From Adineta steineri (taxonomy: Eukaryota > Rotifera > Eurotatoria > Adinetida > Adinetidae), in the NCBI GenBank assembly GCA_905250115.1, contig CAJNOI010000336.1, positions 1-64,000 of the forward strand: DNA of 64,000 bases, given 5' to 3'. Shown here piece by piece: positions 45,168 through 59,122 of this stretch. A model generated the notes under the pieces. The model worked only from the letters and a program-made list of their open reading frames with translations. It had not been told where the DNA came from and did not search any database. The position numbers were made by a program, and so were the translations under genes. Within the stretch, counting starts at the first letter, position 1; each line of letters starts with the position of its first letter.

Positions 45168-46682
45168 ATGTTCGCATCACAGTATGCACCACGAAGAAGT
45201 CCACCAGCTGTAACAGATCAATATCATCACAGAGAAAGTATATGGAGAGTTTTACTTGATATACTTTGTCTTTTAATATGTAAGTTTATTTTTCGATCTC
45301 GTTTTAATTAAAAAATTTTGAATTTCTCATTTAGTACTTATTATAACACTTATTACGCACTTTGTTGCAAAACCCTTTACACGTGGATTTTCTTGTTCGG
45401 ATACAACAATCCGATATCCATTAAGGGATGATACAATTCCTGTTTATGCTGCTGTTTTACTATCTATTGGACTTCCACTCGCTATTGTAAGATAATATAT
45501 CTATGAATACTTAGAATAAAATAGTTTTCATATATCTATGCTTATTAGATGTGGTTTACAGAAGTTTTTAAACGATTCTATTATTCATTATATCCAAGAC
45601 AACGATTTATAACACGTTTAGATTTTTGTGGTATACGATCAGTAGATATATCACCAATCGTTGGAAATTTATATATGCTTACTGGTAAAAAAACTCATAC
45701 ATATATGCATGCTTCTAATGAATATATATTTGTATTTATTGATTTCAGTTACATTCGCGTATGGTTACCTTGCAACTTGGGTTTTAACTGAAATTACAAA
45801 GAATTTTGTTGGTGAATTAAGACCAGATTTTATAGCTATATGTCGACCTAGTTACAATTGTTCAACAGTTACATCATTATATCAATATGATACATATCTT
45901 CAAGATACAGTTGATTATACATGTCAAAATACGGATACATCGGCTGTACGAGAAGCACGGTAATCACATAATTATTATAAGACAGGGTAGACAAACATTT
46001 GAATGATTTTTACAAAATTAAAATATGATATAATATTGACTTTCGTTTTTATTGTAAGAAAAGATGCCTTCGTGGTAATCAATTTAATTTTTTATTATAC
46101 AAAATGTAAACTAAAAATTATTTTTCTTGAAAAATATTGATTATTATTGAATAAAAATGAAAAAATTTTCTTTGTTAATTTAGTCGGTCGTTCTTCAGTG
46201 GACATACTTCACCAGTATTTTGTAAGATTGTTTATTTTAATTTTCTTCAAACTTTATTTTTATCTATACTAGATGGTTTCAGTTTTTTGATTATGTATAT
46301 TCATGTGGCATGGTCATGGCGTCATCTGGGTATCATTGGTCATTTATTTCAAGTTGGTCTTGCTATACTTGCTTGTTATATCGGTAATGATAAATAAATT
46401 TTCTTTTGTAATCCTATATATGAATTATTACTTATAATAGGTTACACTCGTATTAGTGATTATCGTCATCATTGGTGGGATGTATTAGTTGGTGCTATTG
46501 TTGGTTCTTTAGTTGCCTTTGTTACATTTAAATTTATTCTCAATTGGCGTCATTATGTTCCACGATTTCTACCTCATACGGTAGAACCTCAGACAGTTGC
46601 ATCACCACAGTCTCCAAGAGGATATGGTAACTATCGTCCTCTAGGACCATATGGTGAACCTGGACCAATTCGTCGCTATTAA
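45168..46682 (+). CDS. PAP2-family lipid phosphate phosphatase (first of tandem pair)
   Basis: Exons 45168-45279, 45335-45486, 45549-45684, 45749-45959, 46184-46221, 46273-46383 and 46441-46682. An in-frame ATG at 45102 would add 22 residues; I prefer 45168 because the added part is not family-like. About 330 residues with six hydrophobic segments. Signature motifs: KNFVGELRP (K-x6-RP), FFSGHTS (SGH) and TRISDYRHHWWDV (R-x5-H-x3-D). The two His and the Asp are the catalytic residues in this family, which removes phosphate from phosphatidate, lysophosphatidate or sphingosine-1-phosphate at membranes. Length and topology match the PLPP1-3/wunen group. It reads towards a related gene 440 bp downstream. 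Confidence 0.9.
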
Positions 46683-47126
46683 TCAAATAAACATTTATCT
46701 ATTTATAATAGCTATGTTCTAATTGCAAACAAAAAAAATCACACGTTTTTTCGTCCTCCTACACACTATTACTCCGCTGATTGATTTGATCTTTGTTCAC
46801 GATCAGAAACCTATACGTTTATCATTCAATTTTTTGCATGTACACTAATAAAAAAAATCATTTTATTTTACAAACTTATAGATTGATATCATAAATAACT
46901 TAAAGTATCTTTCTTTTCAATGAATAATACTTCAATATGCCACCATGAGCGTACATGTCAACAACATGCACTCGATGACTCAGCGATAACAGGCCGACGG
47001 ATGCGAACACGTTCGAGAGAAATAGGAAGGTAGTTTTTTTTCTTCTCTTCTTTTCTATGCAATAAAATATCATGAGCAAATATATATGAGAGCATATTCA
47101 TCCATTTGTGTGCATATAGAAGAAAG
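46683..47126. other. Spacer between the two PAP2 genes
   Basis: 444 bp without coding sequence; pyrimidine-rich near 47030-47060. Confidence 0.5.
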
Positions 47127-48926
47127 ATGAGTAGCGTTAACAATAAAAAAGATGCATCCTCTGTTTCATATGAAACAATGGATGTAACAGCTGCTGATGT
47201 TCGAAGGTACTTTGTTTCGAAAATATAATTAAATCATTAAAAACATATGTAACCATATTTATATGTTTTTATCTATTTCAGTCGTCAATCTATCGTCCAA
47301 CCAGTTTCAATATTAAAATTAATTTTCGATGGATTTTCAATTATTCTTGGTTTATTTATTTTTATTTAGTTATTCTTATTTTTTTATTTCTTGTATATAG
47401 TACTTTCAACATGGTTAATATTTAAATATATTGTAAGACCTGTTCGACGACCATTTCTATGTTCGGATTTAAATTTATATCATCCAAAACCACCACAAAA
47501 TGTCATTCCATCATGGCTTCTATTTCTATGTGGAGTTATTGTACCAATAATTGTTGTAAGTGTTAATTAATATCGAATAAAATTTATTTATTTTCGTATG
47601 TCTTTAGATACTTTTGTCTGAAGGTGTTCGTTGGTTTTATTTACTTCGTAAAAAAGCAGCACGTGTTGTTTATAAACTTCAAATTCGTTCGACTATTTAC
47701 AATATTCCAGAATGGGCTGGAAATCTTTATATTATTATTGGTACAATATTTTAAAAAATAAATTCATTCGAATTTTTTTATGTAATAGGAATCTTTGTTT
47801 TTGCTTCTGCTGCTAATTCATTTTTAACAAATGTTGGCAAAGTTGCAGTTGGTCGTCATCGTCCACATTTTATACCATCATGTTTTAATCAAACTTCCTA
47901 TCAACCTTTTTGTGTTGATCCTAATGCATGGATTGTTAATTATACATGTATTGGAGAATCAAGTACAGTTATTGTAGAAAAAGATGGCGCTTTTGATATA
48001 CGGTAAAATATTTTTTCTTGAAATTTAATTAGGATATATAAATGTATTCAAAAAAAGTAGAGAAGATCTTTTTCTGTATAAAGAAATGAACTTTATGATC
48101 TTGTTTTTTTTCGAGAGATAAAGCATTTTCTCTAAACTATAAATAGAAACATGTCTGAATGTGAATAAAATATCTTGAAAATATACATTAGTCTGTAGCT
48201 AATATTTAATAGTTAATTAAGACATTAATTGAAGACGTGAGTATGTTCAAGTTGTAGTAAGAGTAAAATAACTAACGTTTAACTATTTGACGAGGAGCAT
48301 TGTATATATTCTGTTCTGAGTATTTCTCTGCCATATAGTATATGCGATTGCTAACGGCTGCATCTGTCTCCAAAGGATTAAAACGAAACTTCGAATGTTA
48401 ATGTCTTCATATTTGTGTTATCAAACTTTTTTTGTCTTTGAGATAAAATACTATTCTTTTTCATTTCTATGATAGTAATTGAGAAAATTGTATTTGTAGG
48501 CAATCATTTCCATCGGGTCATTCATCAACAGCTTTTTGTGGTTTAATCTTTCTAGCTGTAAGTTTTATTTAACTTCTTAACTTATTTTTTCTATTTCATT
48601 ATTTTTTAGCTTTATATTTATAAAGTTTGGAGATATCGTAATTTCGGACTTCTTCCATATCTCATGGAAATAGGTTGTTTTGCTTTGGCTGCATATATTG
48701 GTGAGTTATTATCAGTATAATTATATATAAAACTTGATTTCTTCTATTTTAAGGTATAACACGTATTACTGATCATCGTCATCATCCTACAGATGTTCTT
48801 GGTGGAGCTATTTTAGGAACTGTTATTGCTATTATAGCATTTCGTTCTGTGGTTCGATCATTTAAACGATCTGTTTTGTTGGATTTGGAGAATGAAACAC
48901 AAAGAGGAGGAAGAGATGATTTTTAA
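47127..48926 (+). CDS. PAP2-family lipid phosphate phosphatase (second of tandem pair)
   Basis: Exons 47127-47206, 47282-47349, 47401-47555, 47608-47740, 47789-48002, 48500-48557, 48610-48700 and 48755-48926. About 320 residues. Motifs KVAVGRHRP, FPSGHSS and TRITDHRHHPTDV give a complete PAP2 active site, and six hydrophobic helices are predicted by eye. The motif-1 half and motif-2/3 half are divided by a 497 bp intron, the only long one. The N-terminal ~25 residues are polar and Ser-rich, then a helix starts. The sequence is clearly paralogous to the upstream gene but well diverged, so the duplication is old. The substrate cannot be told from sequence. Confidence 0.9.
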
Positions 48927-51709
48927 GCTCAATAATAATTCATGGTTTATATTATCTTATTGAAATATTTTTATTCGCGCATGTTATAATGGAATGATAT
49001 CGAATATTTTAGTAATATTTATTCATTGGTGTATAGAAAAATATGTAAATTTTTATGATCAAATTTAGGCGGTGATTGTAGTAGTGAACAAAAGGTTTTA
49101 TTGGATAAATAAATATATTCCTTTTTTTATGATTAAACAATACGATTTCTAAGATCTAATATAAATGATTTATCATATCATGATAACATTAAAAGGTCTT
49201 AATCATTAATCAAACTCTCTTTCATGTAGACGTTTTAGAATTTGAATAGGATTCGAACTTGAACTAGAAAATTTTCTTTTGATTTGACCTTGATTACAAG
49301 GAAAAGTCAATTATATCCTATTCATTATAATAAGATCGTCGTTAAGATTATCTGAAGAATATCAATCATTAATATACATTAATGAGAAGAAAAAGGAAAT
49401 TTATATACTAACGGAGTGATTATCAGATTGAACTACAGACAAACTATCAAGTTTGAATTGCATTCAGTCACTAACACATTTTATATATATAACAATGTCA
49501 TGACAAGTATGGAGTATGTTTGTTTTTCTATTACGAATTAATATATATATTTTGAAAACTTATTCGAATTTATATCGTTACTATAACCTTGAGATCATTC
49601 AAATCATTTACCGTGTCTTTAGAAGTATTAATTCAGATAATTTCTTGAGTAAAGAAACCCAAGGATCAATTTGCATGACAAGTAAGTTATAAAAAAAAGA
49701 TTTTATGTTCTCATTCTACGATTATTGCAGTTTGTGAAAACCTACAAATGTTCAGCTTTAAAGAAACATACTTATTAGTCTATCATTACTGATATTGCAT
49801 TAATAAACTCGATAAGATTTTACTATTCTTCTTTCCAATAAATTTCCGATTCAGCTTGATCAGTAGTGCAGTTAATATGCATGTATTAATTGATTATAAC
49901 TTTTGTGACATATTCTATAAATATCTACGACACAACATTAGTTCAGGAAATTGAAGATAGTTATTAACTACGTTTCTTAGTTACATAATATACAATTTTC
50001 AAATAAGAATTTTTCTTTTCTGTTTTAAATTACGCAGATTTTTTTTCTTGTTTAATAAACATCAAAACATTAACATGAAGAATTGTTAATGAAATATATG
50101 GCTGCTAGGATTGACTTTTCTTTTCTTTTTGATCATTTAATACTTTTTAAACATTTGTGTCTGTCGAGTTCTACTGAAGCATTAAACTACATTGTATATA
50201 TGTCTATCTCGGTAAGCATCATCAGATTACTACAGACAACATGTTAAAGAACAGCTGAAATGTTCTCATCAATCAACTATTATCTAAACATTGTTTAGCA
50301 TCAGTATTCTTTTCTCAGACAAATGTCAACAAAGACTAAATCATTAGTATAAATATAAATAATAATCATCAAATTATTAAATCATTAATACATAATCAAA
50401 ATTACAAAAATACTTCTATTCTTACTATTCACAATTATTGTCAATAGGCACTTTTTTTTATTTCTAATATAATTATTGTACAAGTACTCTGTTTATTTTC
50501 TATTTCAATAGAGACGATAATCATTTTGTTCAACTTCATTTCCTTTTATACGTTAGAAATTCTTTAGATGACTTGTTTTTTGGACAATCAAATCGTCTTG
50601 AACAACAGACATATGATAAATTACTTGAAATTGCTTTCATTTATGTATTGGCACTCTCTATCGCTCTTATACTAAACAATCATAGCAATTTTATTCTTAT
50701 ATGTTCGTGCATATAGAACAATTTGATTGTACTTGATTGCTTCATAGAAAGGCAATGCATAAATGAATAAAGTAGACAGTTAGAACAATTATATTAGTTC
50801 ATGTTGCTTTTACAAATAGTATTACGCGCATATTCTCAATCTAAATGATAATAATAATCTTAACAGTTATTGAAATTTTCTTTTTTTTTTGTACTTAGAT
50901 TGTCCTCTCATTTATACAAGAGATATTTAATTAATACTCTTTTCTTTTTCTTTTGAATAATGAAGTAACTTGAATATATCTGTTAATAATATATATTGTA
51001 GTGAATAAATCTTACATGAAACACTTTACCATTTTTGTTCAAGTGTGCGAACAGAAAACAGATGATTTAATCTTTCTCGTTCTCTCTCTCTCTAGTATTA
51101 CAACAATGAACACAAACACATTCATTGATCTAAATTGTATATGTAAGTGATAGTTTACTAGATCAAAGAAAAGTATTTTACGATAACGATATAAAGCAAA
51201 GAAGAAGAAAAAAAAATTCAACTGCAATACAATTAAAGATTTCTTGACATAATTAAATTAGTAAGTAGAATAAATATATCTTACTGCTTTCATTTTCTTT
51301 TATCTAATTTATTTTTTATTTAATTTCCTATATAGGCACTCATCATTTCTATCTGTCTTATTCAGTTTTTTTTATCTGTCATTATTTATTGCGTAAGTGA
51401 ATGTTTGTCTTTAGTCGCATCACGATTTGTAAGAATAAAAGAATAGAATAGTAGGCTGGCTTTCGGGATTCTTAAATAATGACCTTCACTATCATTGGGT
51501 AATACGGATACATGCTGTGAATTTTCTGTCATAGTCTCTTACGTTTTTTATTCTTTGTCTTTGTTTCACAATTGCTTGACAAAACGCGATAGAAGTTTCC
51601 TTCTTTTTTTTTTCTCAGTTCTGTATTTGGCATGATCAACAGAAATATACAACCCAGTCGCTCATGCTCTTTCTTCTAGCATTGCAAGTGTCAGCTAAAA
51701 GGCTCGATT

Positions 51710-51915
51710 TTTTTTCTTGTTCTTCTTCTTCTCCTCCTCATTTTTTTCTCTTCTTTTCAAATAAACCACAAAATTTGTAGCCTCTAAGAAAAAAAAACGC
51801 ATTCTTCGCGTTCTTTCCGCTCTATGCACGTCTATACATTGTCGTTCTCCACTTTTTTTTCTTCTTCTTTTTCTTTTACTATTCTTACTCCTGCTCTTCT
51901 TCTTCTTCTTATCAT
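51710..51915. repeat. CT-rich low-complexity tract
   Basis: Long strand-asymmetric run of CTT/TTC/CTC units, interrupted around 51775-51840 by a more ordinary segment. Confidence 0.8.
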
Positions 51916-53014
51916 CATCCGTGAATGATGATGACTACTGCACACATTTTCGTGCGTGCTTGTTGTACGCATGTATGTGTCTGTTCGTTTATTGGCATCT
52001 ACAATATTCACCCGAGCACATCTATTCAAGGAAAAAAACTTGTACCCATTAGGTATGATTTACACTTGTTTATTAGTTATTTTTAAACGAATTTTTTAAT
52101 ATTATATGAGAAACCTTACTATTTAAATATACATTTAAAACTATTATTTGCTTTTTACAATTTAAATTTGATACAATAACAAGTCTGGTGTGTAACAGAG
52201 AAGTTAACGATAGGAGAAAAAAAAAGAAAAGTATTATCTATGATTGTTATATTTATTACATATATAAACTATCGATTGAAAAATGATTTCGAGCATTTTT
52301 CTTATATGTGAGTAGGATGACGACCGTGACACGTGATGACATGTATATATATATATATGTATACACGTATGTATGCGTAGTGTATCTATTTTAGAGTAAG
52401 ATTATGTTAATGGGTGTGTGCATGTGCAAACGCGAGGATAAACACACTTGTGATTGTGAGAAGGACATGTATTTAATATATATGATACGATCATTCTGTG
52501 ATTTTAATGTTTGATTGTAATGTTTTTAGTATTAAGATAAGAAACAAATCAGTTCATCTTTGAATATTTCAAAAAGAAACACCCCATATTCACATGTTTT
52601 AAATCTAATTTTTTGCTTTGTGTTATGATGGATTATAATTGAAGATTCACTTTATAATCATAGATTATTTGATTCTTTTCTTTTCTTTTCATAATTCAAT
52701 TGAATCAAAAAAAAAAGATTACAATGAAACAAAAGAAAAGATCATCTTTTTATAATAGAAAAAAATCTCATAATATCTTTTTCAAGTATTTACACGCATT
52801 CATTTTTCAGGGACAAATAAAACCAACTATATTAAAATAAAAGTGCCTTCTATTGTTATACATGTCGTCTTATAATGAGTATATTTATTAATGTACATAT
52901 GTACATCGTCTTGTCTCTGCTCTCACTATAGACATAGTCATATACAGAAGTCAGCATGATGGACTCACTTTCTCACCACCATAGGAGTATGTTGAGATCG
53001 AATATCGACAATAG

Positions 53015-53037
53015 GTATATATATATATATATATATA
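53015..53037. repeat. (AT)n microsatellite
   Basis: Pure alternating run of about 23 bp. Confidence 0.9.
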
Positions 53038-53985
53038 AACGTAGACACGCACATATACAGTATTATCAAATGAATCATGACAAGTCTCATAGACGGTAAT
53101 GAACGCCTAAAGATTTTTTTTTGGAGTAACAGGCAACTATTTTAATACAGATTACCTTGAGTTTTATATAATACAATAAAGAAAAAGAAAAAAATAGAGA
53201 GAGAGTTGATTTTATGTAAGAAAAACAATGTAGACAACTCGTAATAGTACATAGATAGAAGAAAAAGATTATAATGGATCATGTCATGTACCATCGTTAC
53301 TTTTATCTACTTAATATAAATATATATATATATATGCGAAGTCAAAGTTTATCATAGGTTAGATTATTCTTTTTTTTTTCGAATAAAAAATTCTCGTAAG
53401 CAAAAAAAATCATATGGAATGAATAAACAATAACAAATTACATCGATATAAATTGTTATCGTTTCCATTACTCTCATTTTATGGATGATATTGGTGATAA
53501 ATATTAAGGGTGGGTGTGTGTATACATACACATGTATATATGTATACATATACATACATAGTTCGGAGATTGCTGACGGCTAGATAACAGGACATCTTGT
53601 TTTTTTTTATTAGGTGCTACCTTTATATTTCACGCCATTAAGTTGCTCATGCATATATATATATAAATACATATTCACCTTTTTCTCATATAGAATCAGA
53701 CAAAGTAAAGAGAATAAGATATTTATTAATATAAATATCAAATAAATGAAGTAACATTGAGAAAAAAAAAGTACTATTTACTTTTCACGATCATTGTTGA
53801 ATGAAATTTCCGTTTGATGAACTCTTTTGTTGTATTAACTCTACGGCTATTACATGTTGTACTTATATAATAGTATGTATCTAATGAGATGAAGTTCTAT
53901 ACATTTGAGTGTCATTTTATTAATTAAATCTTCAATAAAACGTGTATTCTAGGAATTAATTCTTTCATTTTTTTTCTTTAGTTAA

Positions 53986-56190
53986 ATGAATAGAACAATG
54001 TCAACGATGAAATCAGCCAATTTTTATCATTATCCATCAGATTCGAATGATAATACTATTGATAATCATTCATTATCAATACCATTACTTGCATTAAATG
54101 ATATATGGATACTTCCAATATTTATTCTTTGTTTATTTGGTATATTATGTACAATAATCATATCATTTATATTCATATATTTATCATATCGTCGTTTGAA
54201 TGGTCATTTTTTATTAACAAATTTATTTATATGTTTTAGTATATGTTTTATTTATATAATTCTAATCATTTTTTTAATACGTGCTAATGAATTATTTTGT
54301 GGTTTAAGAGAATTTTTAATACAATTTGCATATGCATTATTATATTCAGCATTATTATGTCGTTATATAATGCAATGGTTAGGTTCAAGAATATTATCAA
54401 AACGAACAAAACAATTAACATCATTATTAATCTATGTCTTATTAATATTCATTCAAATACCTATTGGTATATTATGGTGGTATTTTACAACACCACGTTT
54501 TTGTCAACAACGAAGAATGAATATGTTATTATCAACATCAAATATACCTAAATTAGAATTTCAATTTCAAAAATCTCATCTATCACCATCAGTAATAAAA
54601 CCATGTTCAAATCGTTGTATTGTTGATTATCGTTTTTATGCAACATTTACTTATACAATATTAGAATTAATTTTTTGTACAATTATTTCTACATGTTTAT
54701 TTTTATGTCGTCATTGTCATAGAAATAGAGTTGAAAAAGATAAAGATGCAACTATATCTATTAATGGTAATAATCCAATATTAACATTTTTAAATATGTT
54801 TGCATTTATTTTAATTGATCTTACATGGTTATCATGGACAATTATATATTATTTTACTCATCCATTTTTTGTATTTCCATCAATTCTTATTGGTATGTTT
54901 ATAATCGCAACAATATGTTTATTATTTATTCTTCTTCCACAAGTATATTATTATTCGAAATTAAAATTTACTGATATAAATACATATAAAACAAAAATGA
55001 ATGTTCCATCAACAACTTTATATAGTAATAAATTAGCATCAACACATGATATTAATGATCAAGAATTACTTTTGAATGAAAAAACGAATCGTTCACATAA
55101 AAAACAACAAACATTATCAAATGGAAGTGAAGTATCAGATGAATTAGGTACAAGTGGAACATTTCTACCAATAACACGAACACCAAAAGGACCATTTAAA
55201 GTAACGACGCCTATTGAAAAACTTGATAAATTAATCTATGATGAACATGAGTCTACGGATAATCACAAGAGAACTGGTACAAGCGAAAGAAAAATAAATA
55301 TATCACTTAATGATACTACAGATCAACAAGAACAACGATTACAACCACCAATTGCACCATTACAACGTCAAGTACGTTTTGAGTTTATTTTTCTAAGCAA
55401 GAAAATTTCTTATTAAAACATTTTTTTGTAGTTAACATCGAGTAGTATTGCATCAGATTTTGTTACACCTGTTCTAACGAATGTTCATCATCATGGATCT
55501 GATTCATATAGACAACAAAATCCAAATATTCGTACATCAACATCAATGTATTATTCAGCATATCCTCCACCACGTCATGATGAAACTATTATACCAATTT
55601 TATGTACTTCGGAACGCCCACGAACATCAACACCTGTTCAAATGCGTCTACTTGTAAATTCAACACCTTCATCAGTACCAACAACACGTCGAATACATTC
55701 CGGTACTGACCTTCGATATATTCGACATCCATATCATCATGTTTATCCTCCTCCTCCACCACCACCATCAACTCCTCCATATTATTCTCCTCAACCACAA
55801 CAATATCTATTTGTTGATCCATATCGAACAATGCCTTCTCGTATAGGTGGTAATACATGGCATTCAGTTTTATTACAACCAAGAACACCATCACATCGTC
55901 AACCATCACCAACATCATCTTCATATCGTCGATTTCATATGGATAATCGTTCATTATCTCAACGTTTATGGGATATCGATAGTGGTGATGATGAAGATGA
56001 AGTTGAAGAAGATATAATTAAAATTGCTGGTAGTGAAACACCACCAATAAAAGAACAATTAAATGATTATCATTCAAATAATTTTGAGCATGATGATAAT
56101 ATTTTATTACATATCGATGATGATGGAGACGAAGAAAATGAAGAAGGAGGAGAAGAAGAGTCATATAGAAAACAATATGTACATGTATAA
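53986..56190 (+). CDS. Class C GPCR-like seven-helix receptor (GPRC5/BOSS-like)
   Basis: Two exons, 53986-55371 and 55432-56190, give about 715 residues. Residues ~40-330 hold seven hydrophobic segments. The third-helix region CGLREFLIQFAYALLYSALL and the seventh-helix end LLFILLPQVYYYSKLKF match the class C family core. There is no large extracellular ligand-binding domain: only about 38 residues precede helix 1, as in the GPRC5 group. The ~385-residue cytoplasmic tail is Ser/Thr/Pro/His-rich with a PPPPPPP stretch (about 55749-55770) and an acidic end (DSGDDEDEVEED, then DDDGDEENEEGGEEE). A TTTCTTTAG acceptor lies 4 bases before the ATG, so the 5' end may be made by trans-splicing. Ligand and G protein are unknown. 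Confidence 0.78.
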
Positions 56191-56793
56191 ACATTTTATT
56201 TTATTGTTTTTTTTTTTTGTTTTTTTGTGATATATTTTTTATTTCAAGCATGAGTAGAAAAATAGCTCAATGTTTATTATTGTCATATTACTTTCTCTTT
56301 TCTCTGTCTGTTGTCTTGCTTTTTCTTGAACAGTGCAATGTTTATCTTATTTTGTATTTCAAGTAGTTGATTAATGTTATTCTTTGTTTTGTCGGCTATT
56401 TCAAACAGATTAGCATATGAAATCATCACCAAAAAAATATATATATATTATTATTGATCTGTATTTAATGGTCAATATTAAATTGTAACCATTGCAGACT
56501 TTAAGGATATATGAGTCTAATAGCTTTTTGTACATATATAGAGTAATCATATAAAATATCGTCTATAAGAAATAGATAGGCGATCTATTTTTGATAATGC
56601 ATTCATTAATCGATCCTTGTTCTCATTATATCGCAGACAATCCTTCAGAAGGAAAATATACAAATAATGCCACAACTTAAGAATTCGAATAACAATCTGT
56701 TCAGATTGGTACATGTGTGACATCTTTATAAAATATTATCTATTTGTGTTTGATAAAATATATTTGCCTCGTATTTAAAATTCAAAATTAATA
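56191..56793. other. Intergenic spacer
   Basis: AT-rich with poly-T near 56207-56226; nothing else seen. Confidence 0.5.
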
Positions 56794-57836
56794 ATGGCTG
56801 TATCATGGACAATGATGTTTCGAAAACATCACGGTATTATTATAGAATCTGAAATATGTAAATCGATTTTCAAAGCAATTCATCAACCAAGTCAACAAAT
56901 TCTTTGCGTGTAATATTAATTAATATTAATTATTTTATTCGTTACATATATATTATTTTCTAGAAAAAGTCTTTCACTACTTAGTTCATCATCAATTAAT
57001 GAAGCTTATCTACTTCGTAGTATACTTTCTACTGATGATAATTCTAATATTCATCCAAATATTTTATCCCTTTTATCAATTAAATATTTACCAACATTAA
57101 CAATAAATAATTCAATTTATTTTATTTTTGATTATGCATATAATCGTGATTTAGCAACACATGGTTTATTATATGGTGGTACAGAAAAACAATTAACTAA
57201 TGAACAAATTCAAACATATTTATATCAATTACTTTCAGCGATTAATTTTTGTCATGATCGATTAGTTTATCATTGTGCTATTGAATTAAAACATTTACTT
57301 ATAACACGTACAGGACAACTTAAATTATCAAATTTTGAATATGCTAAACATGCTGTATTGCCAACAATGAGAATAAATATAAGTGATGTTTCATGTTTTT
57401 CTCAATCTCCACCAGAATTACTTCTTGGTGATCGAACTCTCAATAGTTCATTAGATATGTGGTCAGCTGGATGTGTTTTTGCTCAATTATGTTCATCAAC
57501 TCAAATTCAACCATTATTTCATGGTAATCATCAAATTGAATTACTTTTTTGTATATTTTCAATGATGGGTTAGTCTATTTTGTTTTCATCATTTTTTTGT
57601 AAATCTATGAATTATGTAAAGGTACACCAACGAATGATATTTGGCCATTATTTCATAAACTTTCATATTTCAATGTTGATTTTCCACGATGGCCAAGACG
57701 AAATGATCATTTATATGAATTAACAAAATTAATTGGTGCACAAGGTTTAGATTTTCTTAAATGTTTACTTACATACGATCCTAAACAACGTACAACAGCA
57801 AGAATAGCTTTACAACATCAATATTTCAAACATTAA
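56794..57836 (+). CDS. CDK-like protein pseudokinase
   Basis: Exons 56794-56909, 56964-57568 and 57622-57836; about 311 residues, the length of a bare kinase domain. CDK features: PPELLLGDRTLNSSLDMWSAGCVFAQL (APE and helix F region), GTPTNDIWP and LLTYDPKQRTTARIAL with a following QHQYF, as at the end of CDKs. Catalytic elements are lost: where CDKs have HRDLKPQNLLI this reads HCAIELKHLLI (catalytic Asp to Ala, Lys to Glu, Asn to His), and DFG reads NFE. The glycine-rich loop is not recognisable. The open frame and clean introns suggest an expressed non-catalytic scaffold or regulator rather than a dead gene. A partner cannot be named. Confidence 0.85.
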
Positions 57837-58533
57837 AACTACCTTTTTTTTTCTTATTCCCTGTATTATTATAATTATTGATAGAGAATATTGTTTTTAA
57901 CTTAGTATTTATTACATGTGAATACAAAAAATACTATTGTTTGATTTCCATTGGGATGAGATCATGACAAAAAAAAAAGAAGAAGATACTCAGGTAGTAC
58001 GAAACAGGAAATTCATGTCGTACTCCTGCGAAAGTAATTCAGGAAGCTTGACAGTAATTAGATTGGTATGTTATAATTTAGAGAATATTTATCCCAGATA
58101 ATCTTACTGATCTAGATTCATTATTAATGTATCGAAATCGATATTATATGAAAAAAATCTAATCAAATAAATGGTATTGCCTGCCATATATAGTCTAGGT
58201 AATGACAATTTTAACATTAAATATTAATCAAAATAAAAAGGTTTGACAAGTATCGAAATGAAATGAATAATTACGTTATACTCATTTTCTTTATTGTATC
58301 GTTTATTTAATTTCCATTGAATTATGGTTCCAAAAGATTTGCTTAATAACTGTCACATAAATCATCGAATAATCGTTTTCAATCAATGTAATCATTTTAT
58401 AGATAGACTTGTTGTTTGTATATCAATATGAATAGTAGTACAAAGACGAATAATATCAATCCATACATAATTAAATTTGTCCGAAATGTACTTGCATTAG
58501 TATATATCGAATGATTATTTCTATGAATAACTC
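57837..58533. other. Spacer between convergent genes
   Basis: AT-rich, no gene seen; contains the 3' ends of the pseudokinase (+) and the Ly6-like gene (-). Confidence 0.5.
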
Positions 58534-59122
58534 TCATTTATCCATGAATGAAATATTTTCTAATAATGCATAAATAATAACCAAAATATAAATTGATTTT
58601 ATCTTATAATATGATATAGTTCGATTACATAATGGTGTATCACAACAATAAATACATTCAAGTTTTTGTTCAGCATCATCTGTATAAACACAATTGTGTA
58701 CGGGTGTATTCATCATTGATTGAGTTTTATCTTTCCATGAACATAAACCTTTTGGTACACAATCACGACGTAAATATGTTTCAATTGAACGATAACTAAT
58801 AACCAATTTTCGACATTCATATTCACCAATATAATTATCATTAGGATTTTTACAATCTTTTATATATGATAAACCCATTGGAGAAGTTGTATTGAAATAT
58901 CTACATGAATCCATATGATCGGCTATACAAAACATAGAATATATATATTATTATTATTATTATTATAAAATAAAACTAACTATATCCAACCAATGGTTCT
59001 ATACATGTATAACATGATTGATTGCTAATACAAGATACTATTTTTAATTTAAATAAAAATATAAATAAAATTTTGCTATTAGAAATTTTAGCAAATAATT
59101 TTGATCCATATTCTGCCATCAT
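58534..59122 (-). CDS. Ly6/uPAR-like three-finger surface protein
   Basis: Minus-strand exons 59122-58981 and 58922-58534 with a 58 bp intron. About 176 residues. Residues ~16-33 are hydrophobic (ILFIFLFKLKIVSC), a likely signal peptide, followed by SCYTC, the usual first Cys pair of the fold. Ten or more Cys follow, ending in CIYCCDTPLCN, the CC-x4-CN hallmark of Ly6/uPAR domains. The C-terminal ~20 residues are hydrophobic (IYILVIIYALL), as in GPI-anchored members, with only a short polar end. Expected location is the outer face of the plasma membrane. The partner or function is unknown; the three-finger fold is used for receptor modulation and other roles. Confidence 0.82.

Larger units (their letters stand above)
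48927..53985. other. 5 kb intergenic region, simple-sequence-rich
   Basis: No gene seen on either strand. It holds AT microsatellites (about 52349-52361, 53015-53037 and 53319-53334), a long pyrimidine-rich tract (about 51710-51915) and TATACATA-type runs (53520-53560). Short open frames are not supported. Confidence 0.5.

Noticed and set aside
55589..55954. 121-codon minus-strand frame
   Set aside because: Shadow of the biased codon use in the GPCR tail exon.
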